A stretch of 64,000 nucleotides of DNA from contig NZ_CP031194.1 in the NCBI RefSeq assembly GCF_003344965.1, forward strand, positions 4,774,001-4,838,000, in the 5' to 3' direction. A model generated the notes under the pieces. That model ran no database searches and was not told where the DNA came from. It worked only from the letters and a program-made list of their open reading frames with translations. Below, in pieces: positions 53,120-62,243 of the stretch. This stretch comes from Streptomyces paludis. Lineage in GTDB: Bacteria > Actinomycetota > Actinomycetes > Streptomycetales > Streptomycetaceae. A program made the translations under genes and the position numbers. Each line of letters starts with the position of its first letter. The stretch's first letter is position 1.

Positions 53120-54593
53120 GGTCCACCTCCACCTGGCCGAAGCCCACTTCGAGGGTCAGATCCAGGGTGCCCGCGCGCGCCGCGTCCGTCTCCGGCGTGA
53201 TTGTCTGCTGCCGGCTCAGACCGTTCGCGATCTCGACACCCTCCTTGGCGTCCCCGGGGAAACGGATGGCGCCGAAAGCCGCTGTGGCCTTCACCCGCAC
53301 GGTCACTCCCTTCGGTACGAGGACTTTCAACTGTCCGGCGGCCACCCGGGCGGAGGTGCTGACCGTCGTCCCCTTCGGGACCTTCAGCCCGCTCAGATCC
53401 AGGGTGCCCAGGCCGGAACCCAGCTGGTAGTGCGGCTGGACGGCGGCGGCCGAGGACGCCGTCCAGCGCGGCTCGCGCCACTGGGTGGTGATGTCCTTCG
53501 GGACCACCGAGGCGCCCGCCAGCAGCCCCGCCGTGATCACCGCCAGCAGGATCGTGCCGAAGCCGGTGCGCCCGAGCAAGCTGCTCACCACGAGCCCGAG
53601 CCCGAGGACCACGAGCCCGGCGGCCAGACCGATCTCCATGCTCGTGCCGAGCGGGTGGCTCTCCCAGGACAGGGCTGTGCCCAGCCCGGTCGCCAGCACG
53701 GCCAGCAGAAAGACCAGACCGGCGATCCCGCGCGGACCGCGGGGACGGGACCGGTCCGCCGCCGAGGCCGCGCCCGGGTGCCAGCCCCACGGCTGGGCCT
53801 GTACGGTCACGCCCGGGCTGTCGGGGCCCCACAGATAGTCCGTGCCGGCCGGACCCCAGCCGCCCGGACCCCAGGCGCTCTGCGTGGAGCCCCCGTGTCC
53901 CGAACCACCGTGTCCCGCGCCGCTATGGCCCCAGCCGCTGTAGCCCCAGCCGCTCGGGCTCCAGCCGCCCGGCGTCCAGCCTCCCGGGCCCGTGCGGCCG
54001 TCCTTGACGATCGGGTCCCGCCACCACGAGTGCATGCCGGGCGTCGGCGGCGCCATCGTCTCCGGGGGAGCCTCCGACACCGTATGCGCCGAGGCCGGGT
54101 CGAGCGGCGCGCCGTCCGCCGGGGCGCCGCGCCGGCGCTGGGACCAGACGGCCGCCCCGACGACGGCTATGGAGAGCAGGCCCGCGAAGCTCAGCGTCTC
54201 CTCATTGCCCAGCATCGACAGGAACAGCCCGCAGCCGATCAAGGCGAGCAGCACGGCGATCAGCGAGGCGCCGTCGACCCGGCCGGACAGCAGCCTGCGG
54301 GCCTCGTTCTCCTCCTCGCCCTCCAGCGGGATGAGCAGCCAGGCGAAGCCGTAGAAAATCAGCCCGATGCCCCCCGTGACCGTGAGCACGCCTATCACGA
54401 TCCGGAAGATGACCGGATCGATGTCGCAGTACTTCCCCAGCCCGCCGCAGACCCCCGCGAACACCTTCTGCCGGGGAGCGCGGCGCAACTGCGCGAGTGC
54501 GGGCGCGGAACCGGGCGGAGGCGACGCGGAGGCCGAAGCGGAACCCGGCGCCGAAGGGGGCGCGGGCGGCGGCGGAGGCGGCGGCTGGCTCAT
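53106..54593 (-). CDS. PspC-domain/LiaF-like membrane protein with Gly/Trp repeat linker
   Basis: 495 aa. Poly-Pro/Ala/Ser N-terminus, PspC domain (RQKVFAGVCGGLGKYCDIDPVIFRIVIGVLTVTGGIGLIFYG), further helices, then a repetitive GWTPGGWSPSGWGYSGWGHSG/GHGGSGHGG linker of about 60 residues, two or three helices (IAGLVFLLAVLATGLGTAL), and a C-terminal beta-rich domain (GTLDLSGLKVPKGTTVSTSARVAAGQLKVLVPKGVTVRV) like DUF2154/LiaF. In Bacillus LiaF restrains LiaSR, a cell-envelope stress system. Divergent from a PspC-fused histidine kinase 157 bp away and coupled to the 87-aa gene. Confidence 0.82.
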   Translation of the reverse strand: MSQPPPPPPPAPPSAPGSASASASPPPGSAPALAQLRRAPRQKVFAGVCGGLGKYCDIDPVIFRIVIGVLTVTGGIGLIFYGFAWLLIPLEGEEENEARRLLSGRVDGASLIAVLLALIGCGLFLSMLGNEETLSFAGLLSIAVVGAAVWSQRRRGAPADGAPLDPASAHTVSEAPPETMAPPTPGMHSWWRDPIVKDGRTGPGGWTPGGWSPSGWGYSGWGHSGAGHGGSGHGGSTQSAWGPGGWGPAGTDYLWGPDSPGVTVQAQPWGWHPGAASAADRSRPRGPRGIAGLVFLLAVLATGLGTALSWESHPLGTSMEIGLAAGLVVLGLGLVVSSLLGRTGFGTILLAVITAGLLAGASVVPKDITTQWREPRWTASSAAAVQPHYQLGSGLGTLDLSGLKVPKGTTVSTSARVAAGQLKVLVPKGVTVRVKATAAFGAIRFPGDAKEGVEIANGLSRQQTITPETDAARAGTLDLTLEVGFGQVEVDRAAS

Positions 54594-54750
54594 ATGTCCA
54601 TGGTGGGGGTGCGGGCGCCCCGGCTCCAGCCGCACCGACCCCGGACTGTCCCTGATATTGCCCCCGGGAGCCTCTCGGGGCCGGATCAGGGTCGGGTCAG
54701 GGGTACGACCCTGATGCCCCCGCGCCGTCCGCCGTGTGACCATCGGTGAC

Positions 54751-56049
54751 ATGCCCGCCGCTCCGCCCCGTGCCGCCGCGACCTCCTCCTCCCGTGCCTC
54801 CGCGCCGGAGGAGCCGCCGGCGCGCAAGCTGTACCGCAGCGCGGACGGCCGGCTGCTCGGCGGGGTGGCCCGCGGGCTCGCCGGACATCTCGGGCTGCCG
54901 GTGATCTGGGTGCGGATGGTCTTCCTCATCCTCTTCTTCACGCAGGGACTCGGCGCCCTGCTCTACGCGGTCTTCTGGATCGTCGTGCCGCTCGGCGTGG
55001 GCGGTACGGCGGCCGAGCCGCGCTCCGTCTTCGAGACCAGCCCGGACGGCAGACGCCGGCTCCGCAAGCCCGACAAGGGACAGATCTTCGCGCTGATCGC
55101 GCTGGTCATCAGCGCGGCCACCTTCATCGGCAGCGTCAGCCTCGGCCGCAGCCAGGCCGACCGCTACATCTGGCCGGTGCTGCTGATCGGCGTGGGCGTC
55201 GTCCTCGTCTGGCGCCAGGCGGACAACGCGCGCCGGGCCCGCTGGGCCGAGGTCGGCCGGAGCCGCCGGGCGTTCCAGCTGGCGCGCGGGGTTGCGGGGG
55301 TCGCCCTGGTCGGTCTCGGGCTGGCCGTCTTCATGGTGGTGCGCGGTTCGGCCGCCCAGTTCGGCAATGTGCTGACGGGCGCGATCGCCGTCATGGCCGG
55401 AGTGGCGCTGCTCGCCGGGCCCTGGCTCGTACGGATGACCCAGGACCTCTCCGAGGAGCGGCTGATGCGGATCCGGGCGCAGGAGCGCGCCGAGGTCGCC
55501 GCGCATGTCCATGACTCCGTGCTGCACACCCTCACCCTCATCCAGCGCAACGCCGACGAGGCGGGCGAGGTCCGCCGGCTCGCCCGGGCCCAGGAGCGCG
55601 AGCTGCGCGCCTGGCTCTACCGGCCGGAGGGCACGGGCAAGGACGGGGAGGACGAGCCCAGCACCCTCGCCGAGGCGGTCAAGCGGACGGCGGCCGAGGT
55701 GGAGGACTACCACGGGGTGCCGATCGAGGTGGTGGTCGTCGGTGACTGCCCGCTCGACGAGAAGCTGGCCGCGCAGATACAGGCGGCGCGCGAGGCCATG
55801 GTCAATGCCGCCAAGTACGGCGGCGAGGGAGGCGCGGTGCAGGTGTTCGCCGAGGTGGAGGGGCGCACGGTCTTCGTCTCCGTACGCGACCGGGGCCCCG
55901 GGTTCGACCTGGACGCGGTGCCGGCCGACCGGATGGGCGTACGGGAGTCGATCATCGGCCGTATGCAGCGCAACGGCGGCTCGGCCCGGCTGTCCGCGGC
56001 GCCCGGCGGCGGCACGGAGGTCGAGCTGGAGATGGAGCGGGCCGAGTGA
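54751..56049 (+). CDS. PspC-histidine kinase (NarL/LiaS type)
   Basis: 432 aa. N-terminal PspC domain (RKLYRSADGRLLGGVARGLAGHLGLPVIWVRM), several transmembrane helices, then a HisKA_3 domain with phospho-acceptor His254 (HVHDSVLHTLTLIQ) and a HATPase_c domain (AREAMVNAAKYGG, RDRGPGFDLD, GGGTEVELE). It would phosphorylate the LuxR-type regulator 172 nt downstream. PspC fused to the kinase, plus a separate PspC/LiaF-like protein encoded divergently, suggests an envelope-stress sensor. A GTG at 54736 is an alternative start. Confidence 0.88.
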   Translation: MPAAPPRAAATSSSRASAPEEPPARKLYRSADGRLLGGVARGLAGHLGLPVIWVRMVFLILFFTQGLGALLYAVFWIVVPLGVGGTAAEPRSVFETSPDGRRRLRKPDKGQIFALIALVISAATFIGSVSLGRSQADRYIWPVLLIGVGVVLVWRQADNARRARWAEVGRSRRAFQLARGVAGVALVGLGLAVFMVVRGSAAQFGNVLTGAIAVMAGVALLAGPWLVRMTQDLSEERLMRIRAQERAEVAAHVHDSVLHTLTLIQRNADEAGEVRRLARAQERELRAWLYRPEGTGKDGEDEPSTLAEAVKRTAAEVEDYHGVPIEVVVVGDCPLDEKLAAQIQAAREAMVNAAKYGGEGGAVQVFAEVEGRTVFVSVRDRGPGFDLDAVPADRMGVRESIIGRMQRNGGSARLSAAPGGGTEVELEMERAE

Positions 56050-56221
56050 GCCAGAAAACGGGGACGGGGAGCGTGGGGCGAGTGAGCGTGGGACATGAGA
56101 GGCCGGGGAGCGTCGGCGGGGCGGGCGTGGGGCCGTGGCTTCCGGTCGGGAGCGCCGGGCCCGTACGGTACGAGAGCGTGCCGCGCGGGCGGCGGAGCGA
56201 CAAGGGCGAGGGGCAGAGACC

Positions 56222-56947
56222 ATGAGCGAGGGCGTAGCGGCCGGATCCACTCCCGGGGCGAGCGACGGGGAGCAGCCGGGCGACGGCCGGCGCGTGCGGG
56301 TCGTGCTCGTCGACGACCACCGGATGTTCCGCACCGGGGTCCGGGCCGAGATCGGGCGTACGGAGCTGACGGGCGTCGAGGTCGTCGGTGAGGCCCCCGA
56401 TGTCGACCAGGCGGTCACGGTGATCAACGCGACCCGTCCCGAGGTCGTGCTGCTCGATGTCCATCTGCCGGGCGGCGGCGGTGTGGAGGTGCTGCGCCGC
56501 TGCGCGCCCCTGATGGGCGCCGTGGAGAACCCGGTGCGGTTCCTGGCACTGTCGGTCTCCGACGCGGCGGAGGACGTCATCGGGGTGATCCGGGGCGGTG
56601 CCCGGGGCTATGTCACCAAGACGATCACCGGCACGGATCTGGTGGCCTCCGTCTTCCGGGTCCAGGAGGGCGACGCGGTGTTCTCGCCCCGGCTGGCCGG
56701 GTTCGTGCTGGACGCGTTCGCGTCGACGGACGCGCCGCCGGTGGACGAGGACCTGGACCGGCTCACCCAGCGGGAGCGCGAGGTGCTGCGGCTGATCGCG
56801 CGCGGATACGCGTACAAGGAGATCGCCAAGCAGCTCTTCATCTCGGTGAAGACCGTCGAGTCGCATGTGTCCGCCGTCCTGCGCAAGCTCCAGCTCTCCA
56901 ACCGGCATGAGCTGACCCGCTGGGCGACGGCCCGCAGGCTGGTCTGA
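56222..56947 (+). CDS. NarL/LuxR-family response regulator
   Basis: 241 aa. Receiver domain: VLVDDHRMFRTG, phospho-Asp79 in VVLLDVHLPG, Lys in GYVTKT; output domain LTQREREVLRLIARGYAYKEIAKQLFISVKTVESHVSAVLRKLQL. It is the cognate regulator of the upstream PspC-kinase (same strand, 172 nt). The start ATG follows GGGGCAGAGACC. Target genes cannot be predicted; autoregulation of the divergent PspC/LiaF-like operon is plausible. Confidence 0.92.
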   Translation: MSEGVAAGSTPGASDGEQPGDGRRVRVVLVDDHRMFRTGVRAEIGRTELTGVEVVGEAPDVDQAVTVINATRPEVVLLDVHLPGGGGVEVLRRCAPLMGAVENPVRFLALSVSDAAEDVIGVIRGGARGYVTKTITGTDLVASVFRVQEGDAVFSPRLAGFVLDAFASTDAPPVDEDLDRLTQREREVLRLIARGYAYKEIAKQLFISVKTVESHVSAVLRKLQLSNRHELTRWATARRLV

Positions 56948-57064
56948 GGAGGGGGAGGCTCGCATGGCATGTCCATGGGGAAACGTGGTGCGCGCCTCTT
57001 GACCCCGGTCCGCGCCGGTTGATGCCCTGTGTGGTGTCGCGCGCGCCTACCGAGGGAGATCACC

Positions 57065-60000
57065 TTGACGGTTCCACGCAGGACGCTCCTCATCGCCGGC
57101 ACCGCCGCCCCCCTGGCCGGCGCGCTGGCCCCGGGAACCGCGCACGCCGCGCCCGGCGCGGGCACCTTACCCGCGCCGGACCCCCGTACGGCCACCGCCA
57201 GGACCATCGAACTCACCGACGGCTGGCGGTTCGCCCTCGCCAACCCCGCCGGTATCACCGATCCGACCGGGGCCTACGCCACCGCCGCCCAGCCCGGCCA
57301 CGACGACACCGGCTGGCGCGCGGTCCAGGTGCCGCACGACTGGAGCATCGAACTCACCCCCACCACCGGCTCCGGCACCACCTCCGGCACCGGCTTCTTC
57401 CCCGGCGGCCTCGGCTGGTACCGCAACACCTTCACCCTGCCGCCCGCGCTCACCGGCCGCCGGATCTCCGTCGAGTTCGACGGCGTCTACATGGACGCCA
57501 ACGTCCACTGCAACGGCACACTCGTCGGCAACCACCCCTACGGCTACACCGGGTTCGCCCTCGACCTCACCGATCTGCTGCACACCGACGGCACCACCGC
57601 CAACGTCATCGCCGTCGGAGTCCGCAACCGGCTCCCCAGCAGCCGCTGGTACTCCGGCAGCGGCATCCACCGCCACGCCCGGCTGGTCGTCACCGACCCC
57701 GTCCACGTAAGGCGCTGGGGTACGTATGTGACGACGCCCGGCCTCGCCGCGACGATCGGCCAGGGCCGCGCCACCGTCCGCGCCCGTATCGAGATCGTCA
57801 ACGAGTCCGCCGCCGCCCGCCCGGTCACCGTCGTCACCACCGTCCGCGACCCGGCCGGCCGCGCCGTCGCCCGGGGCACCGCCCCACTCGCCACCGAGCC
57901 GCACTCCCCGTACACCGCCGAGCTGGAGATGACCGTCGTCCGGCCCCAGCTGTGGTCCTTCGACACCCCGCGCCTCTACACCCTCGACACCGAACTGCGC
58001 TCCGGCGGCGCCACCCTCGACACGTACCGCACCACCTTCGGATTCCGGTACATCACCGTCGACCCCGCCACCGGGTTCTCCCTCAACGGCGCGTACACCA
58101 AGATCCGCGGCGTCAACCTCCACCACGACCTGGGCGCGCTCGGCGCCGCCACCCACGAGGACGCGATCGTCCGTCAGCTCACCCTGATGAAGTCCATGGG
58201 CGTCAACGCCTTCCGCTCCTCGCACAACCCGCCCTCGCCCGAGCTGATCCGCGCCTGCGAGCGGCTCGGCATCATCATGATGGTCGAGGCGTTCGACTGC
58301 TGGCGGACCCGTAAGACCACCTACGACTACGCCCGCTTCTTCGACACCCACAGCGACGCCGACCTCGCCGAGATGGTCCGTGCCGCCCGCAACTCGCCCG
58401 CCGTCGTGATGTGGTCCATCGGCAACGAGATCCCCGACACCACCAGCACCGCCGGCCTCGCCATCGCCCGGCGCCTCATCGACGGCGTCCGCGCGCTCGA
58501 CGACACCCGGCCGGTGGTGATCGGCTCGGACCGCTACCGCTCCCTGCCCGCCGTCGGCTCGGCGGCCGACCTGATGCTCGCCGACCTCGACGGCCTCGGC
58601 CTGAACTACAACACCGCCGCGTCGGTCGACGCCCTGCACGCGCGCTACCCGCACCTCTTCCTCTTCGAGTCCGAATCCTCCTCCCAGACCTCCACCCGGG
58701 GCACCTACCAGGAGCCCGAACACCTCAACACCGGCGAGAACCACACCCCCGGCCGGCGCGCCACCTCCAGCTACGACAACAACCTCGCCTCCTGGACGAT
58801 GAGCGGCGAGTACGGGCTGAAGAAGGACCGCGACCGGCGCTTCTTCACCGGGCAGTTCCTCTGGACCGGTATCGACTACATCGGCGAACCCACCCCGTAC
58901 AACGTGTTCCCGGTCAAGGCGTCGTTCTTCGGCGCGATGGACACCGCCGGCTTCCCCAAGGACATGTACCACCTCTTCCGGAGCCAGTGGAGCGACCGCC
59001 CCATGGTCCATCTCCTGCCCATGGACTGGACCGGCCACCGGCGCGGCGAGACCGTCGAGGTCTGGGCCTACGCCAACGTCGACACCGTCGAGCTGTTCCT
59101 CAACGGCACGTCCCTGGGCGTACGGAACTTCGACACCAAGCGGACCACCGACGGCCGGACCTACCTGGAGACGACGGAGGCCACCGGCGACGACCGGACG
59201 GTCACCTCGGGCCCGTACCCCGGCAGTTACACCAGCCCCAACGGCAGCGCGGGCAAACTGCACCTCACCTGGCGCGTCCCCTTCGCACCCGGCGTGCTGA
59301 AGGCCGTCGCCCGCCGCGACGGCCGTACGGTGGCCACGGACGTGCTGCGCACCGCCGGACGGCCCTACACCGTACGCCTCACCCCGGACCGCACCCGGTT
59401 CGACGCCGACGGCCGCGCGCTCTGCTTCGTCACCGCCGAAGTCATCGACGACCACGGCGTCGTGGTGCCGGACGCCGCCCACCGCATCGACTTCACGGTC
59501 ACCGGCGGCTCCCTGGCCGGCCTCGACAACGGACGCCAGGAGAGCGCCGAGCCCTACCAGGCCGCCACCCGGACCGCCTTCCACGGCAAGGCCCTCGCCA
59601 TCGTCCGCGCCGGCACCACCGCCGGTACGGTCACCCTCACCGCCCGCGCCGACGGGCTGCGCACCGCCGCGGTGACCGTACGCGCCACGGCCGCGCGCGA
59701 CGCGTCGACGACCCCGCCCCGGACCTTCGCGCCCGACCCCGGGCCGGACACGCCGAGCGGCCCGGTGGCCGACGCCAGCTACTCCGGCGCGCCCGACACC
59801 CTGCCCGCCGCCCTGCTCGACGGCTCCCCGGACACCGGCTGGTCGAACGCCTTCACCAAGGCGGCCACCGCCCTGCTGCCCGCCTTCAGCGGCGCCCGCC
59901 CGGCCGACTGGATATCCGTGACCTGGCCCGCCGCCCGTACCTTCGACTCGGCCGAGGTCACCTTCACCCTCGGCGCGCGGCACACCCTGCCCGCCTCGGT

Positions 60001-60232
60001 CGCCGTCTCCTACTGGGACGGCGACCGGTACGCCCCCGTACGCCACCAGAGCGTCGTATGGGCCACCGGCTCCGGCGCGCCGACGCTCATCACCTTCGAC
60101 CGGGTCACCGGCACCCGGATCCGGCTGGAGATGACCAGCGCGCACCCGGGCGCGGCGAACGGCGCGCAGCGGGTCACACTGCTCCACGTACCGGACGCGC
60201 TCCTGGACGGCGCTGGTGGGGCGGCCGGTTGA
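57065..60232 (+). CDS. Tat-exported glycoside hydrolase family 2 (beta-galactosidase-like), TTA-containing
   Basis: 1055 aa from a TTG start set by GGGAG 8 nt upstream. Twin-arginine signal VPRRTLLIAGTAAPLAGALAPGTAHA is cleaved near residue 28. GH2 sugar-binding, immunoglobulin-like and TIM-barrel domains follow; acid/base Glu455 is in SIGNEIPD and nucleophile Glu535 in LFESES. The C-terminus has DUF4982- and Big/invasin-like parts and an F5/8-type-C-like module (about 905-1050; WISVTWPAARTFDSAEVTF). Codon 35 is TTA (57167-57169), just after the signal peptide, so synthesis should require bldA and occur late in growth. The substrate is probably a plant or microbial galactoside; not proven. 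Confidence 0.9.
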   Translation: MTVPRRTLLIAGTAAPLAGALAPGTAHAAPGAGTLPAPDPRTATARTIELTDGWRFALANPAGITDPTGAYATAAQPGHDDTGWRAVQVPHDWSIELTPTTGSGTTSGTGFFPGGLGWYRNTFTLPPALTGRRISVEFDGVYMDANVHCNGTLVGNHPYGYTGFALDLTDLLHTDGTTANVIAVGVRNRLPSSRWYSGSGIHRHARLVVTDPVHVRRWGTYVTTPGLAATIGQGRATVRARIEIVNESAAARPVTVVTTVRDPAGRAVARGTAPLATEPHSPYTAELEMTVVRPQLWSFDTPRLYTLDTELRSGGATLDTYRTTFGFRYITVDPATGFSLNGAYTKIRGVNLHHDLGALGAATHEDAIVRQLTLMKSMGVNAFRSSHNPPSPELIRACERLGIIMMVEAFDCWRTRKTTYDYARFFDTHSDADLAEMVRAARNSPAVVMWSIGNEIPDTTSTAGLAIARRLIDGVRALDDTRPVVIGSDRYRSLPAVGSAADLMLADLDGLGLNYNTAASVDALHARYPHLFLFESESSSQTSTRGTYQEPEHLNTGENHTPGRRATSSYDNNLASWTMSGEYGLKKDRDRRFFTGQFLWTGIDYIGEPTPYNVFPVKASFFGAMDTAGFPKDMYHLFRSQWSDRPMVHLLPMDWTGHRRGETVEVWAYANVDTVELFLNGTSLGVRNFDTKRTTDGRTYLETTEATGDDRTVTSGPYPGSYTSPNGSAGKLHLTWRVPFAPGVLKAVARRDGRTVATDVLRTAGRPYTVRLTPDRTRFDADGRALCFVTAEVIDDHGVVVPDAAHRIDFTVTGGSLAGLDNGRQESAEPYQAATRTAFHGKALAIVRAGTTAGTVTLTARADGLRTAAVTVRATAARDASTTPPRTFAPDPGPDTPSGPVADASYSGAPDTLPAALLDGSPDTGWSNAFTKAATALLPAFSGARPADWISVTWPAARTFDSAEVTFTLGARHTLPASVAVSYWDGDRYAPVRHQSVVWATGSGAPTLITFDRVTGTRIRLEMTSAHPGAANGAQRVTLLHVPDALLDGAGGAAG

Positions 60233-60254
60233 CGACTGAGTGAGGGCGGCGGCT

Positions 60255-60656
60255 CTACGAGCAGCGCCAGCCGGTGACGTAGAGCCGCTCCCGCTCGTCC
60301 TCCATGACGCCCCGGACGCACTCCCCGGGCTCGGTGTCGAGCGTGCCGGTCAGCTCGGCGTGCCCCTGCCGGGTCGTCCGCGTTCCGAACCAGCCGGGGA
60401 ACGCGGTGATCCGGGCGTCCTTGCGCTGATATCCCAGGCGTACGGCGATCTCGGGGCGGCCCGGGTGCTGGTCGTAACGGGTGGTGAAGGTGCCCGCGCC
60501 GCCGATCGGGCCCTCGACGCAGAGCCGGCCGCCGGACAGCTCGCCGCAGCCCTCGGGGGTGACGCCGACGGGGGCCAGCACGAAGAGCGACCCCACGACG
60601 AGACCTGTGGCACGTACGGCGGTGGCGCGTCGCACGGTTCTCACGGAGCTGCTCAT
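60255..60656 (-). CDS. Secreted small hypothetical protein
   Basis: 133 aa. Signal peptide SSSVRTVRRATAVRATGLVVGSLFVLAPVGV, then a mature part of about 100 residues with four Cys (GCGEL, RLCVEG, GECVRG, GWRCS) likely forming two disulfides, and beta-strand-rich sequence such as GTFTTRYDQHPGRPEIAVRLGYQ. The ATG at 60656 has GAGAGAGGTG upstream. Single gene convergent with the GH2 gene (22-bp gap). Not recognised; may be an extracellular binding or inhibitor protein. Confidence 0.75.
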   Translation of the reverse strand: MSSSVRTVRRATAVRATGLVVGSLFVLAPVGVTPEGCGELSGGRLCVEGPIGGAGTFTTRYDQHPGRPEIAVRLGYQRKDARITAFPGWFGTRTTRQGHAELTGTLDTEPGECVRGVMEDERERLYVTGWRCS

Positions 60657-60802
60657 CGGCGGCACCTCTCTCCGGCTTCCCCTGCCGCTCATGGTGGCGC
60701 GCGGCGGGGGAAGGGGCACCCCGACGGGCCCATGAGTGGTCCGTACGGGCCAAGCGGAGGGGCTGTGGGACGGGCTGGCGCTTGCGGGGCGACCAGCGGC
60801 TG

Positions 60803-61951
60803 TTACGCGGGACGGGTGGCGCCCGCGAACGGCATCTGGTCGATCGGCGCGAGCTTGACCGCCGAGCCGGGGCGCGGGGCGTGGATCATCTGCCCGCCCC
60901 CGACATAGATCCCCACATGGCTGATGCCGGAGAAGAAGAACACCAGGTCACCCGGGGCGAGCCGGTCGCGGCTCACCCGCTGCCCCGCGTTGATCTGGGT
61001 GTAGGTGGTCCGGGGGAGGGAGACCCCGGCCGCGCGCCACGCGGCCTGTGTCAGCCCCGAGCAGTCGAAGGAACCCGGCCCGGTCGAGCCCCAGACGTAC
61101 GGCTTGCCGATCGCGCCGTACGCGAAGGCGACCGCCGCCGCGGCCCGGGAGCCCGGCGCCGGGGCGGTCCCGGCCGGCTGCCCCGGACCGGCACCCGGGC
61201 CCGAGCCCGGCGTACCGCTGTCGGCGGCGGCGCCCCGGCCCTGGCCGTCGTACTCGGCGCGCTGGGCGGCGGAGAGGCGGTCCAGCAGTCGCTGGGCGGC
61301 GCCGATCTTCTTCTGGACGGTCGCCTTGTGCCGGGCCAGTTCCGCCTGCCGCGCGCCGAGGTCCCTGATCCGGTCGCCGGCCCGCGCGCGCAGCCCGGCG
61401 AGCTGCCCCAGCTCCCCGCGGATCCCGGCGACCATGGCCGCCTGCCGGGTGCCCGCCAGCTCGGCCAGCGACGCCCCTTCGAGGAAGGTCTCGGGATTCG
61501 AGCTGAGACCGAGCTGTACGGCGGGGTCGAGACCGCCGGAGCGGTACTGCGCGGCGGCGACGGAACCGAGCGCGTCCCGCGAGGTGTTGAGCCGCTCCGT
61601 CCGGCGGGCGGCCTCGTCGCGTAATCGCGTCAGGGAGGTACGGGCCTCGGCCGCCTTCACCTTCGCGCCGTTGTACCGCTCCGTGGCGGCCTCGGCCTGC
61701 TGGTACAGCCGGTCCACCTCGGCCTTCACCTGCGCGGCCGTGGGCCGGGGCGCGGCGGTCGCGGGGGCGCCGGCGGCGGTCGCGGTGGCGGCCCCGGCGA
61801 GCGCGAGCGTGGCGGCCGTACGGAGCGTGGCGGCCGTACGGAGCGTGGCGGCCGTACGGACGGTGCGAGCGGTGCGGCCCGCGCCGCTTGTGCCGCTCGC
61901 GCCGCCTTGGCCGGAGAGCGGGCGCTTTCTGGGTTTGCGGTGCGCTGCCAC
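60803..61951 (-). CDS. NlpC/P60 cell-wall endopeptidase, TTA-containing
   Basis: 382 aa. Signal peptide region contains three exact copies of an 18-bp repeat (61805-61858) that encode TLRTAA units. A coiled-coil domain (residues about 60-230; PTAAQVKAEVDRLYQQAEAATERYN) precedes a Gly/Pro linker and the C-terminal NlpC/P60 domain with catalytic Cys297 (FDCSGLTQ), His in ISHVGIYVGGG and His in IHAP. It should cleave gamma-D-Glu/diamino acid bonds in peptidoglycan. Codon 110 is TTA (61622-61624), so translation should need bldA. The GTG at 61951 (VAAHRKPRKRPL) is chosen over ATG 61978, which has no ribosome-binding site. A -10-like TAGCGT lies near 62044. Confidence 0.9.
   Translation of the reverse strand: MAAHRKPRKRPLSGQGGASGTSGAGRTARTVRTAATLRTAATLRTAATLALAGAATATAAGAPATAAPRPTAAQVKAEVDRLYQQAEAATERYNGAKVKAAEARTSLTRLRDEAARRTERLNTSRDALGSVAAAQYRSGGLDPAVQLGLSSNPETFLEGASLAELAGTRQAAMVAGIRGELGQLAGLRARAGDRIRDLGARQAELARHKATVQKKIGAAQRLLDRLSAAQRAEYDGQGRGAAADSGTPGSGPGAGPGQPAGTAPAPGSRAAAAVAFAYGAIGKPYVWGSTGPGSFDCSGLTQAAWRAAGVSLPRTTYTQINAGQRVSRDRLAPGDLVFFFSGISHVGIYVGGGQMIHAPRPGSAVKLAPIDQMPFAGATRPA
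61805..61858. repeat. Three exact 18-bp tandem copies inside the NlpC/P60 signal peptide
   Basis: GAGCGTGGCGGCCGTACG is repeated exactly three times at 61805-61822, 61823-61840 and 61841-61858. Being a multiple of 3, copy-number change keeps the reading frame and would alter the length of the hydrophobic part of the signal peptide. Confidence 0.95.
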
Positions 61952-62190
61952 GGGGGCGTCCTCGTCCTTCTGTCCCATACGGCTGTCCGCACGGCTGTAC
62001 GTGCGGGTGGGCGGTACGGAATCGGGCCGCCCGGAGAAGGACGCTAAGCGCAAAGATCACGGTCCGGCATCGACGGAGCGGTATTGACCGGAGGTGATGG
62101 CTCCGGGACGATTTGCGATCGAAACGCTTCCGGATGGTGGCGCCGGATGGCCGCGACCGACCGGACCCGTCAGGTCGTCGCCGCGCTCCG

Positions 62191-62226
62191 GAGCTGACCG
62201 GCGCGGCGGGCGCCGCCGGTCAGCTC
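62191..62226 (-). terminator. Terminator after the second NlpC/P60 gene
   Basis: Stem GAGCTGACCGGCG/CGCCGGTCAGCTC, 13 bp with a 10-nt GC-rich loop, 18 nt after the stop at 62244 in minus-strand direction. Confidence 0.8.
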
Positions 62227-62243
62227 CGTACAGGGACCGCCGG

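Noticed and set aside
57167..60187. A 1006-codon frame antisense to the GH2 gene
   Set aside because: Gly/Val/Ala-rich shadow of a strongly supported gene on the plus strand.
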